Assembly (NCBI RefSeq): GCF_000426865.1
Contig: NZ_AUGE01000014.1
Coordinates: 1 to 64,000 of the forward strand
Origin: Citrifermentans bremense R1
GTDB taxonomy: Bacteria > Desulfobacterota > Desulfuromonadia > Geobacterales > Geobacteraceae
Reading direction: 5' to 3'
Length of the DNA stretch: 64,000 nucleotides
Each line of letters opens with the position of its first letter. Within the stretch, counting starts at the first letter, position 1. Positions 17,364-25,070 of this stretch are shown piece after piece. The notes under the pieces were generated by a model. That model was not told the origin of the DNA and did not search any database. It saw only the letters and a list, made by a program, of their open reading frames with translations. The position numbers were made by a program, and so were the translations under genes.

Positions 17364-19037
17364 TTACTCCCTGCCTGCGCCGGCTGCGGCCGCGCCTTCC
17401 AGCGCGGCGGGGTCGGCGGGGTCGAGCTTGAGCGCTTCGGCGAAGTGACGGGCAGCCCCGGGGCGATCCCCCTGCGCCAGGGCCAGTTCTCCCAACGCCT
17501 GCAACGCTGGGAGGTGCCGCGGCACCAGTTGCAAGGCCTTTTGGTAGGAGCGGGACGCCCCCTTCAGATCCCCCATCCGCGCCTGCAACTCCCCGAGGTG
17601 GAGCAACCCCCAGGGGTTGTCGGGCTCGGCCTTCACCATGCCGCGGTATAACCTGAGCGCCCCGTCCCAGTCCCCCTGCTGCTCCAGGGATTCGGCACAA
17701 AGCATCTCGGTCACGAAGCAGTACCCCAAAAGGGCTCGCTGCGCCGCATACGAAGCCTGTGTGAACACGGCTTTGCGTCCCGCCTTCTCCAGCGCCTTCA
17801 GCATCGCCTGGCGCGACCGCTCCACGAACGGGTCCCGGCGCACCAGGAACCCCTCGCCACGCTCCTCCTCGAAGAGGTCGGACGGCACCCCCTCTTCCCG
17901 CACCGCGCGGGCCAAAAGCTCGGTACCCGGGTAGTACACCAGCGGCGAGACCTGCCCGTCGTGCGGGCGGATGCTCTCGATAAGCCGCACGGTCTGCCGC
18001 AGGTCCTCCTCCCCTTCCCCAGGAATCCCCGTGATCAGGTAGACCGACAGGTTGATGCCCGCGCGCCGCACCGCCGCCGCTGCACGCTCCACTTCAGGGG
18101 GAAGGATCCTCTTGCCGAGTGCCTTCAGCATCTGCGGCGATCCCGACTCCACGCCGAACTGGATGCACTCGCAGCCCGCTTGCTTCATGGCGATGAGCAT
18201 CTCCTCGTCCACCGCGTTCACCCGGGACTGGCAGTTCCACATGACGTGGAGCCGCTCCTGCCGGAGCAGGCGGCAGATCTCCAGCACCCGCCCCCGGTTG
18301 GCCGTGAAGGTATCGTCGCGGAAGGAGAAGTAGATCAGCCCGTAGCGCTCCTTGAGGGAGCGGATCTCACGCACCACCGACTCGGGAGAGCGGAAGCGGA
18401 CGCCGCGCCCCCAAAAGAGCGGCGAGGAGCAGAAGAGGCAACTGGCGGGGCAGCCGCGGGAGGTGATGACGAACTCCAGCTGGCGCCGGAAATCGACCCC
18501 TATGCTTTCCCCTTCGGCTTCTCCAGGCAGAGGAAGAAGGTCCAGGTCGGCAATGGGCGCCCGCGGCGCGCTGAGGCTTGCTTTTCCTGCGGCGCGAAAA
18601 GCGAGCCCGGCGACCTTATCCCAGGGGGTGCCGAGGGCCTTCGCCTCAACCAGTTCGCAAACAGTCGCCTCCCCCTCGCCGAGAACCACCAGGTCGACCT
18701 CGGGGTGCCCCTCCAGGAGCTCGCGCCAGCAATGGGTCGCGTGCGGTCCCCCGAGCGCCACCAGGCAGCGCGGGTCGAGCTCCTTGGCAAGTGAGGCCAG
18801 GCGCAGCGACTCCACCCGGTTGTGGGTGAACTGCGACACCCCCAGGACCTCGGGGCGCAGCCGCTTGAAAAGCGCCCGGACCTCGCGCCAGCTGAAGCCG
18901 GAGAGGTTGGCCAGGGTGACCTGGTGCCCAGCCCGAAGCAGCACGGCATGCAGGGAGAGAAGCCCTGCCGGCAACAGAGAGGTGAAAGGATCTTCAGCGC
19001 CTTCGGGATGGCATTTGTACGCAAGGAGGATCTTCAA
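17364..19037 (-). CDS. Cobalamin-binding-domain radical SAM protein with TPR tail
   Basis: 557 residues. An N-terminal B12-binding-type Rossmann domain (1-140, GVSQFTHNRVESLRLA, VALGGPHATHCWRE, VVLGEGEATV) is followed by a radical SAM domain with the [4Fe-4S] motif GCPASCLFC and IYFSFRDDTFTANR, GVESGSPQML and GIPGEGEEDL. The last 130 residues are tetratricopeptide repeats (GDWDGALRLYRGMVKAEPDN, ALQLVPRHLPALQALGEL). The B12 domain lacks a clear DxHxxG motif, so it may not hold cobalamin. The start is TTG with only a weak ribosome-binding site. The substrate is unknown and no neighbouring gene suggests one. Confidence 0.8.
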   Translation of the reverse strand: MKILLAYKCHPEGAEDPFTSLLPAGLLSLHAVLLRAGHQVTLANLSGFSWREVRALFKRLRPEVLGVSQFTHNRVESLRLASLAKELDPRCLVALGGPHATHCWRELLEGHPEVDLVVLGEGEATVCELVEAKALGTPWDKVAGLAFRAAGKASLSAPRAPIADLDLLPLPGEAEGESIGVDFRRQLEFVITSRGCPASCLFCSSPLFWGRGVRFRSPESVVREIRSLKERYGLIYFSFRDDTFTANRGRVLEICRLLRQERLHVMWNCQSRVNAVDEEMLIAMKQAGCECIQFGVESGSPQMLKALGKRILPPEVERAAAAVRRAGINLSVYLITGIPGEGEEDLRQTVRLIESIRPHDGQVSPLVYYPGTELLARAVREEGVPSDLFEEERGEGFLVRRDPFVERSRQAMLKALEKAGRKAVFTQASYAAQRALLGYCFVTEMLCAESLEQQGDWDGALRLYRGMVKAEPDNPWGLLHLGELQARMGDLKGASRSYQKALQLVPRHLPALQALGELALAQGDRPGAARHFAEALKLDPADPAALEGAAAAGAGRE

Positions 19038-19048
19038 GCTGCACCCAT

Positions 19049-19077
19049 AAAAAAATCCGGCCCTAAGGGCCGGATTC
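19049..19077 (-). terminator. Intrinsic terminator of the NlpC/P60 gene
   Basis: Minus strand AATCCGGCCC-TTA-GGGCCGGATT followed by TTTTTA. It separates the hydrolase gene from the downstream radical SAM gene, which therefore needs its own promoter. Confidence 0.88.
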
Positions 19078-19102
19078 GGAAGTTCTGTGGTTTCTGTTTA
19101 GC

Positions 19103-20131
19103 CTAGTTGCTGCTCGTCAACCCGAGCGAGTCGTTTTCCAGCATCTCCTCCGGGCTCTCCTCCTCGACCCCCAGGATCAGGTCGTCCAGTTGGAATACTT
19201 CCGGATTCACCTTGGCGATCCTTTTGGCACCCAGAAAGCGGGAACGGTAGTAGGAGGTATTGAGCGAGGAAATGACCACCCTGCGGTCGCGCGAGGAGGC
19301 ATGGATCATCTTGTTGTTGCCCAGGTAGATCCCTACGTGGGACGGGTAGGAGGCGTAGGTGGCGAAGAAGATCAGGTCCCCCTTCTGCAGGTCGCCCGGC
19401 GCCACTGCATTCCCCACCTCGAACTGCTCGCGAGCGGTGCGCGGCAGGGAGACCTCGAGGTCGCGGAACACGTGCTGCACGAAACTGGAACAGTCGATGC
19501 CGGAGCGGGAACTCCCGCCGAAGCGGTAGCGGGTCCCCAGGAAGCCGTAGGCGGATTTCTTCAGTTCCTTGAGGTTGTCCACCTTGAGTTCGGCATTCTT
19601 GGCAAGATCCACCTGCTGCTCAGGTTCGAGAGCGGTCAATTCCTGAAGGCTCTGCTCGTAATCTTTCTCGTTGAAAAGGTCGCCATGGCGCAGTTGCAGC
19701 TTTTTGACCACCTTGACCTTCGGCTCGTCGGCAGGAGCTCTCTCCTTGAGAACCAGCACCTTCCCGGCCTTGACCCGGCTGCTGCTGAGTCCGTTCAGGC
19801 GCTTCAGCTCCGCCACGGAAATGCCGGTCTTCTTCGAGATACGGGAGAGGCTTTCGCTTTTCTTCACCTTGTACGTCGCATCGCTCGACGCCGCCTCGTT
19901 TCTTCCCTCGGAAACGGAGCGGGCGGGGATAACCAGGACTACGCGCGGCTTCACGCTGTTGCCGACCAGGTTGTTCGCAGCCTTCAGTTCTTCAACGGTG
20001 ACATGATACTTTTTTGCGAGGGAATATAGGGTTTCGTGCTTTTTAACGCGATGGGTCTTGGCAGCGAAGGCGAGCGAAGGGACGGAGAGCATGAGAAGGC
20101 ATAAGGCTATTAGCTTGACGCATTTTATCAT
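19103..20131 (-). CDS. LysM and NlpC/P60 peptidoglycan hydrolase
   Basis: 342 residues with a signal peptide (CLLMLSVPSLAFA|AKT), two LysM repeats (about 27-70, HRVKKHETLYSLAKKYHVTV; about 86-128, YKVKKSESLSRISKKTGISV) and a C-terminal NlpC/P60 domain. The catalytic cysteine is in GIDCSSFVQ; the histidines are in YPSHVGIYLG and MIHASS. The family cleaves gamma-D-Glu-diaminopimelate links in cell-wall peptides; it acts in the periplasm. AAGGAGG precedes the ATG by five bases. A strong promoter lies upstream, and the gene is monocistronic. Confidence 0.9.
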   Translation of the reverse strand: MIKCVKLIALCLLMLSVPSLAFAAKTHRVKKHETLYSLAKKYHVTVEELKAANNLVGNSVKPRVVLVIPARSVSEGRNEAASSDATYKVKKSESLSRISKKTGISVAELKRLNGLSSSRVKAGKVLVLKERAPADEPKVKVVKKLQLRHGDLFNEKDYEQSLQELTALEPEQQVDLAKNAELKVDNLKELKKSAYGFLGTRYRFGGSSRSGIDCSSFVQHVFRDLEVSLPRTAREQFEVGNAVAPGDLQKGDLIFFATYASYPSHVGIYLGNNKMIHASSRDRRVVISSLNTSYYRSRFLGAKRIAKVNPEVFQLDDLILGVEEESPEEMLENDSLGLTSSN

Positions 20132-20174
20132 GAATCCTCCTTCATCGTTTTAGAAAATACCGCAAGGCCTCAAA

Positions 20175-20203
20175 TTTATATAACAAATGTTGCGTCCTGT
20201 CAA
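20175..20203 (-). promoter_or_regulatory. Strong sigma-70 promoter for the NlpC/P60 gene
   Basis: Minus strand TTGACA (20198-20203), a 17-base spacer and TATAAA (20175-20180). The 5' leader is about 35-40 bases. Confidence 0.85.
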
Positions 20204-20258
20204 CCTAATGATCGTATTGCTAGGAAATATTTTTCAAAGCGTCAGTGAATACGGCTAT

Positions 20259-21425
20259 TTAACGACGGCGCTTTTCCTCCCTCAAGGGCTTGCGCTCGGC
20301 CGTAACGCGGATCAGGGAGCGGTCCATGTTGACCACCACGACCCCCGGCGGAAGCTTGATCAGCTCCTTGCTGATCTGGATGTTGTTGTTCCCTTCCTTG
20401 ACCTTGGAAAGGTCGAGATCCACCACGATGTCGAGCTGTTTCGGGGAGACGAGGTTCGAAAACGACTTGAGCTGCAGATCGACCTGGTCCGGATAGCTGC
20501 GAGTCAAAGTGAGCGCATCGGGGAGGTTGTGGAAGGTGACCGGCGCCGTTATGGTCAGGATCTCCCCCTGTCGGAAGGTGATCAGCAGCCAGCAGACAAC
20601 CACCATGCAGAGGATGGCCACCTTGGGCCAGAGGTTGGCGAAGAGCCGGGACTTGAGTCCCACCCTCTGTTCCTCAGGGGAGAGGGGCTGCAGCAGCGAG
20701 GTCAGTTTTTCGTGGAGCTGCGCGGCGGAGGCCATCGGCTGCAGTTCGCCCGCAAGGGAAAGGGAGACCTCCCCCCGCTCCTCGGAAACCACGACGATCG
20801 CGGCGTCGGAGCGTTCCGACAGCCCGAGTGCGGCCCGATGCCTGGTTCCCAGGTGCTGCGGCACGTCCGCGCTCACCGACAGCGGCAGGTGGCAGGAGGC
20901 GAGCGAGACCCTGCCGTCCTTGATCAGCACTGCGCCGTCATGCAGCGGCGAGGAGGGTATGAAGATGCTGGTCATCAGCGAACCGCTCACCAGGGAGTCC
21001 AAGGGGACACCGTGCAGGATATGGTCGTCCAGCAGTTCCTCGCGCTGGAAAACGATCAGCGCTCCGATGCGCTGCGAGGCCAGGGAGAAGACGGTGGCCG
21101 AGAACTCCAGGAGGTCGATGCGCAAGGCGCTCTCCTCGCGGTCGAAGAAGTTGCGCAACAGGCTCAGCCGGTAAAGGGCCTGACGGATCTCCGCCTGGAA
21201 CACCACGATCAAGAGTACCAGCAGCACGGTTCCCAGTTCCTGCAGGATCCAGCTAGTCATGAAGAGCCCGAGGTTCTTGGTGATGAAGTAGATCACCCCT
21301 AAAAACAGCAGCCCCAATACGACCTGGAGCGCCTTCGAGTTCTTGAACCAGCTGTAAAGCTGGTAGACCAGGAAGGTCATGATGAGGATGTCTGCGATGT
21401 CCTGGGGCCGAAAATGCGGGAGCAA
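20259..21425 (-). CDS. cdaA: Diadenylate cyclase CdaA fused to a YbbR (CdaR-like) domain
   Basis: Makes c-di-AMP from two ATP. The start chosen is a TTG preceded by AAGGAGG, giving MLPHFRPQDIADILI, the normal CdaA beginning; a longer frame reaches upstream to 21581 but adds an unlikely basic stretch. Three membrane helices (about 15-105) lead to the DAC domain with PLHDGAVLI and GTRHRAALGLSE, the DGA and RHR catalytic motifs. A further helix (WPKVAILCMVVVCWLLITF) and about 85 residues of YbbR fold (VTFHNLPDAL, SYPDQVDLQLKSFS) follow. The two parts are usually separate cdaA and cdaR genes. No glmM or folP is adjacent. Confidence 0.88.
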   Translation of the reverse strand: MLPHFRPQDIADILIMTFLVYQLYSWFKNSKALQVVLGLLFLGVIYFITKNLGLFMTSWILQELGTVLLVLLIVVFQAEIRQALYRLSLLRNFFDREESALRIDLLEFSATVFSLASQRIGALIVFQREELLDDHILHGVPLDSLVSGSLMTSIFIPSSPLHDGAVLIKDGRVSLASCHLPLSVSADVPQHLGTRHRAALGLSERSDAAIVVVSEERGEVSLSLAGELQPMASAAQLHEKLTSLLQPLSPEEQRVGLKSRLFANLWPKVAILCMVVVCWLLITFRQGEILTITAPVTFHNLPDALTLTRSYPDQVDLQLKSFSNLVSPKQLDIVVDLDLSKVKEGNNNIQISKELIKLPPGVVVVNMDRSLIRVTAERKPLREEKRRR

Positions 21426-21655
21426 CAGTTTCCTCCTTGAGGAGATGACGCCGGGGAGTGAGCTGCCCTGCTGGGGCAGGCGGCGTGCCGGCTCTGTCCG
21501 GAAACCGCATTTGCAGAGAATCCGTGGAAGAGGGAGGCCGCTTTTTACTGGCAAGAGGGGGCGCTTTATGTTAAAAATCAAAGCTCGCTAACCCTGTCCG
21601 CTAGGGGAAGGGGCTAAAATTTATAGCATTTCACGCGCTAAAAAGGTAGGAAAAT

Positions 21656-22363
21656 ATGTACGCATTGTCGGAAAAGGGTGAACGTATACGCGCCATGTTC
21701 GGGAGCATCGCCCCGCGCTACGATCTTTTGAACAGGCTTCTTTCCCTGGGTATCGACCGCCGCTGGCGCCGCTTCGCCGTGAAGAAGATCGGGCTTAACG
21801 GGTCCGGGCGCGTGCTCGACGTCGCCACCGGCACCGGGGACGTGGCGCTGGAGATCGCTTCGCAGACCCCCGCCTCGGTCAGCATCGTCGGCATCGACTT
21901 CACCCCCGAGATGATCGAACTGGGAAGCGTGAAGGTAAAGGATTCGCGCCATTCCGACCGCATTACGCTGCAGGTGGCACCCTGCGAAGAGATCCCCTTC
22001 GACGACGGGAGCTTCGACGCAGCCACCATATCCTTCGGGATCAGAAACGTGGTGGACCGGATCAAGGGACTCGCCGAGATGCACCGGGTGCTGAAAAACG
22101 ACGGCAAGATCGTCATCCTGGAGTTCTCCACCCCCACCCTCCCCGTGTTCAAGGATCTTTACCACTTCTACTTCCTGAAGGTGCTTCCGAAGATCGGCGG
22201 CGCCTTCTCCAGGTTCAGCGCCTACCAATACCTGCCTGATTCCGTCCTGGAGTTCCCCTCCAGGGAGGTGTTCAAAGGGATGATGACTCAGGTGGGGTTC
22301 AAGGACGTGCGGCACTTCGACCTGACCGGCGGCATCGCCACCGTCTACGTCGGCACGAAGTAG
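21656..22363 (+). CDS. ubiE: Demethylmenaquinone (ubiquinone) methyltransferase
   Basis: SAM-dependent C-methylation of demethylmenaquinone, the last step of menaquinone synthesis; cytosolic face of the membrane. SAM-binding motif I is VLDVATGTGDVALEIA. UbiE/MenG-specific marks are MFGSIAPRYDLLNRLLSLGID, DAATISFGIRNV and EFSTP. The 235 residues match the family. Only menaquinone is expected in this anaerobic lineage (menG is an equivalent name). The gene is divergent from the CdaA-YbbR gene and closed by its own terminator. Confidence 0.93.
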   Translation: MYALSEKGERIRAMFGSIAPRYDLLNRLLSLGIDRRWRRFAVKKIGLNGSGRVLDVATGTGDVALEIASQTPASVSIVGIDFTPEMIELGSVKVKDSRHSDRITLQVAPCEEIPFDDGSFDAATISFGIRNVVDRIKGLAEMHRVLKNDGKIVILEFSTPTLPVFKDLYHFYFLKVLPKIGGAFSRFSAYQYLPDSVLEFPSREVFKGMMTQVGFKDVRHFDLTGGIATVYVGTK

Positions 22364-22391
22364 ATAATAGTTAACTAGATAATCGTTCCAT

Positions 22392-22434
22392 GGGTTGAGA
22401 TCGGGAGCAGCATGCTCCCCCTCAACCCTTTTTT
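22392..22434 (+). terminator. Intrinsic terminator of ubiE
   Basis: GGGTTGAG/CTCAACCC outer stem with an inner GGGAGCAGCATGCTCCC hairpin, followed by six Ts. The T-run overlaps the stop codon of the convergent methyltransferase gene. Confidence 0.88.
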
Positions 22435-23005
22435 ACAGCCGTTTTTGAAACAGCACCCGCGCCACGGGGGTCTCCTCAGCGCCGTCCTCTTCCAGAAGCA
22501 GCACCTTCCCGTCGAATGCCTCGAAGATGTTCCCCAACTCCCCCGGTTGCAGCAGGTAATCCCTCCGGTGCTCCCCTTGCAGGCCCGGCGCGTCCAGGAT
22601 GGTCTCCATCAGCACTACCCCGCCCGGCGAGAGCGCCTCGATCAAAGCCGGGATCAGGTCGCGCATCAGGAAGTTGAAGTTGAGGATCAGGTCGTAGCTT
22701 TCCTGCGGGCGCCATTGATCCAGGTCGGCCTCGATGAACTCCACCGGGACGCCCAGTTCCGCCGCCCTCCTCTTCCCCCGTTCAAGCCCCACCGGCGAAA
22801 TGTCCACGCCGCTCACCTCGAAGCCTTGCTGCGCCAGATAGATGCTGTTGCGCCCTTCGCCGCAGGCAAGGTCCAGCGCCCTCCTCCCCCGGACCAGGGA
22901 AAATACCCGCGCCAGTGAATCGGCGAGAAACCTCGACGGACCGAGGGAAAAGAAGCGCTCGACGTCGCGGTAACGCTGGTCCCATTTAATGCGATCTCCG
23001 TCCAT
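22433..23005 (-). CDS. Class I SAM-dependent methyltransferase, TehB-like
   Basis: 190 residues with SAM motif I ALDLACGEGRNSIYLAQQGF, the acidic ribose-binding GVDIS, and motif post-I EFIEADLDQW. The pattern is that of small TehB/YcgJ-like methyltransferases whose substrates range from thiols to metalloids; none can be named here. The start codon is ATG, but the purine-rich GGAGGGGGTGGGGT upstream gives a poorly positioned ribosome-binding site. It is convergent with ubiE. Confidence 0.75.
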   Translation of the reverse strand: MDGDRIKWDQRYRDVERFFSLGPSRFLADSLARVFSLVRGRRALDLACGEGRNSIYLAQQGFEVSGVDISPVGLERGKRRAAELGVPVEFIEADLDQWRPQESYDLILNFNFLMRDLIPALIEALSPGGVVLMETILDAPGLQGEHRRDYLLQPGELGNIFEAFDGKVLLLEEDGAEETPVARVLFQKRL

Positions 23006-23178
23006 ACCCCACCCCCTCCGCGTTGTTCAAGGACATAGGCGTACAATCCGGGCGCGCAATTGTCAAGATTTTCTCCTCCCCCAGCGGGGGTCAGGGAATA
23101 GGGGTAGCCTCTTCCAAGACGTGCGACGTTATCTGTCACCACCTCATGGTTTGATATAGAAAAACGAGGAGGTGCACC

Positions 23179-23442
23179 ATGATCTACCTTACCAATGACG
23201 CGCTGGACCAGGCTGTGTATTTCGAGATGAGAGGGAAAGAGGCATTCCGGAGCCGCAACGGACTGGACCAGGTCTACTACGGGCTCCTCGGCAACGGTGT
23301 CCACGAGGTGGACGTCACCCTGAAAAAAAGACGCGGGTGCGTCGAGGTCGCCTTCGGCAGGAGCGACCTGTTCAGCTTCGTCGAGGAAGACGAACTGCGC
23401 CAGATGCTCGGCCGCATGGTCCGGGAGAAGACGGTGCACTGA
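23179..23442 (+). CDS. Small conserved-looking protein of unknown function
   Basis: 87 residues, MIYLTNDALDQAVYFEMRGKEAFRSR then a soluble mixed-charge body and RQMLGRMVREKTVH at the end. GAGGAGG sits seven bases before the ATG, which supports a real gene. No signal peptide, membrane segment or known motif is seen. It stands alone between a leftward methyltransferase gene and fadL. I do not recognise the family. Confidence 0.65.
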   Translation: MIYLTNDALDQAVYFEMRGKEAFRSRNGLDQVYYGLLGNGVHEVDVTLKKRRGCVEVAFGRSDLFSFVEEDELRQMLGRMVREKTVH

Positions 23443-23530
23443 TCTACAACTTACCATGAGCCGAGTCAGGCGGTGGCTTTAGGCACTCCGCGGGCACCGG
23501 CGTCTCTCTTGACTTCACCACAGGCGGCTG

Positions 23531-23548
23531 TAGCATTGGCAAATGCTA
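23531..23548. promoter_or_regulatory. Operator-like palindrome upstream of the FadL-type gene
   Basis: TAGCATT-GGCA-AATGCTA, a perfect 7+7 dyad with a 4-base centre, 142 bases before the porin start. Its size fits a dimeric repressor site such as that of a TetR or GntR regulator. No regulator gene is adjacent, and the remainder of the 246-base intergenic stretch shows nothing else I can name. Confidence 0.35.
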
Positions 23549-23689
23549 ATTATTATCGACAGCCGGTGCTTCACATGTAATTCCCCCTGCTGAGAACTGC
23601 ACCATGCCTCATGTGCAACTGGGCTTTATTGTTCCACTTTCCCGAAGCAGCGATGTGGGCTCCGTCATGTGGTCGTCAAGGAGAATCTA

Positions 23690-25051
23690 ATGATAAGATC
23701 TGTGTGCTATGCGGGCGCGGCCTGCGCCTTATTGGGGGCGGCCGGCATCTGCCATGCGGCAGGGTTCAAGGTGAGCGAGCAGGGGGCCAAGGCGATGGCG
23801 ATGGGAAACGCCTTCGCGGCGCAGGCGGACGACCCGAGCGCGCTGTACTTCAACCCGGCAGGGATCTCGTTTCAGCGCGGCGCGCAGGCGAACTTGGGCT
23901 CGCTGGTGATACTGGTGCCCCAGACCGAGTTTCACGGCACCACGCCACTAAGCGGCACACCTCCACTGGACACAGGGACTACCCACGTGACGGAGAAGTC
24001 CAGAAGGGATATCGTCGTGGCGCCGACCCTCTACGCCACCTACAGCATGGATCGCTTGCCGCTTTCTTTCGGCCTGGGCATCAACGCCATGTACCCCCTA
24101 GCGAAGAGCTGGGACGACTCCAGCGTCTTCAGGAATCAGGTGCAGACTGCCTCAATCAAACCGATCAACTTTCAGCCAACGGTTGCGTACCGCTTCGACG
24201 ACCTGAAGCTGGCCGTCGCCGGTGCTCTCGACGTCACCTACGCTGTAGTGTCGCTGCAGAAGATGACCTATGCCCCGGCGATTGATCCGACCGCGCCGGC
24301 TCCTCCCTTTGGCGCCTACGAGCTCGGCTCGCTGGGGCTCGACGGGACAGCGACCGGCGTCGGGTACAACCTCGGGATCCTCTGGAAACCGCGGCCGCAG
24401 TACAGCTTCGGCGTCGCCTACCGGAGCCGGATCACCCTCGACGTAAACGGCGACGCCAACTTCCTCGCCACCACCCCTACGGGGCTTGGTGCCATAGGCT
24501 TAACGGCGGCCGCCCCCTTCCCCTACACCAGGGCCCGCGCCATCAGCGCCGCCTCGACGCGGATCGTCCTCCCCGACACCCTGGACCTCGGCATCGCTTG
24601 GCGCCCCACGGAAAAACTCACCCTCGAGTTCGACGCCACCCGGACCGGCTGGAGCAGCTTCGACCAATTGCTGATCGAATTCGACTCGCCCGAATTTGCC
24701 GCCTTCAACAACCGCCCGGACCCGAGAGACTGGCGCGACGTCTGGGCCTACAAGTTCGGCGGGCAATACTCCTTGAACAACGTCCTCGACCTGCGCGCCG
24801 GCTACTCCTTCGACAACACCCCCGTTCCCAACGCCACCCTCGACCCGCTGCTCCCCGACGCCGACCGCCACAGCTTCGCCGTCGGTGCCGGCATTCATCA
24901 CAGCATGGGCACCCTCGACCTGGCTTACATGTGGGTGCACTTCGTGGACCGCACGGTCAACAACCAGGACATGGCGGCACTGCGCGGGTCCAACGGCACC
25001 TTCAAAAGCGACGCCTACCTGCTGGCGGCAAACCTTAACTTCAAGTTCTGA
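23690..25051 (+). CDS. FadL/OmpP1-type outer-membrane transporter
   Basis: 453 residues from the ATG at 23690, which follows AAGGAG by six bases; an in-frame GTG at 23669 has no such site. The signal peptide ends at CHA|AGFKVSEQG. The mature N-terminus (AGFKVSEQGAKAMAMGNAFA, DDPSALYFNPAGIS) is the hatch segment of FadL-family 14-stranded barrels, with alternating beta strands to a terminal LNFKF. The family moves long-chain fatty acids or other hydrophobic molecules across the outer membrane. It is 19 bases upstream of a lipoprotein lipase, suggesting joint release and uptake of lipid products. Confidence 0.9.
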   Translation: MIRSVCYAGAACALLGAAGICHAAGFKVSEQGAKAMAMGNAFAAQADDPSALYFNPAGISFQRGAQANLGSLVILVPQTEFHGTTPLSGTPPLDTGTTHVTEKSRRDIVVAPTLYATYSMDRLPLSFGLGINAMYPLAKSWDDSSVFRNQVQTASIKPINFQPTVAYRFDDLKLAVAGALDVTYAVVSLQKMTYAPAIDPTAPAPPFGAYELGSLGLDGTATGVGYNLGILWKPRPQYSFGVAYRSRITLDVNGDANFLATTPTGLGAIGLTAAAPFPYTRARAISAASTRIVLPDTLDLGIAWRPTEKLTLEFDATRTGWSSFDQLLIEFDSPEFAAFNNRPDPRDWRDVWAYKFGGQYSLNNVLDLRAGYSFDNTPVPNATLDPLLPDADRHSFAVGAGIHHSMGTLDLAYMWVHFVDRTVNNQDMAALRGSNGTFKSDAYLLAANLNFKF

Positions 25052-25070
25052 CGCCAGACGAGGAGGTCAT

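Noticed and set aside
24885-25070. Upstream extension of the lipase frame
   Set aside because: Runs through the porin gene in another frame; a lipoprotein signal and strong ribosome-binding site mark the start at 25071.
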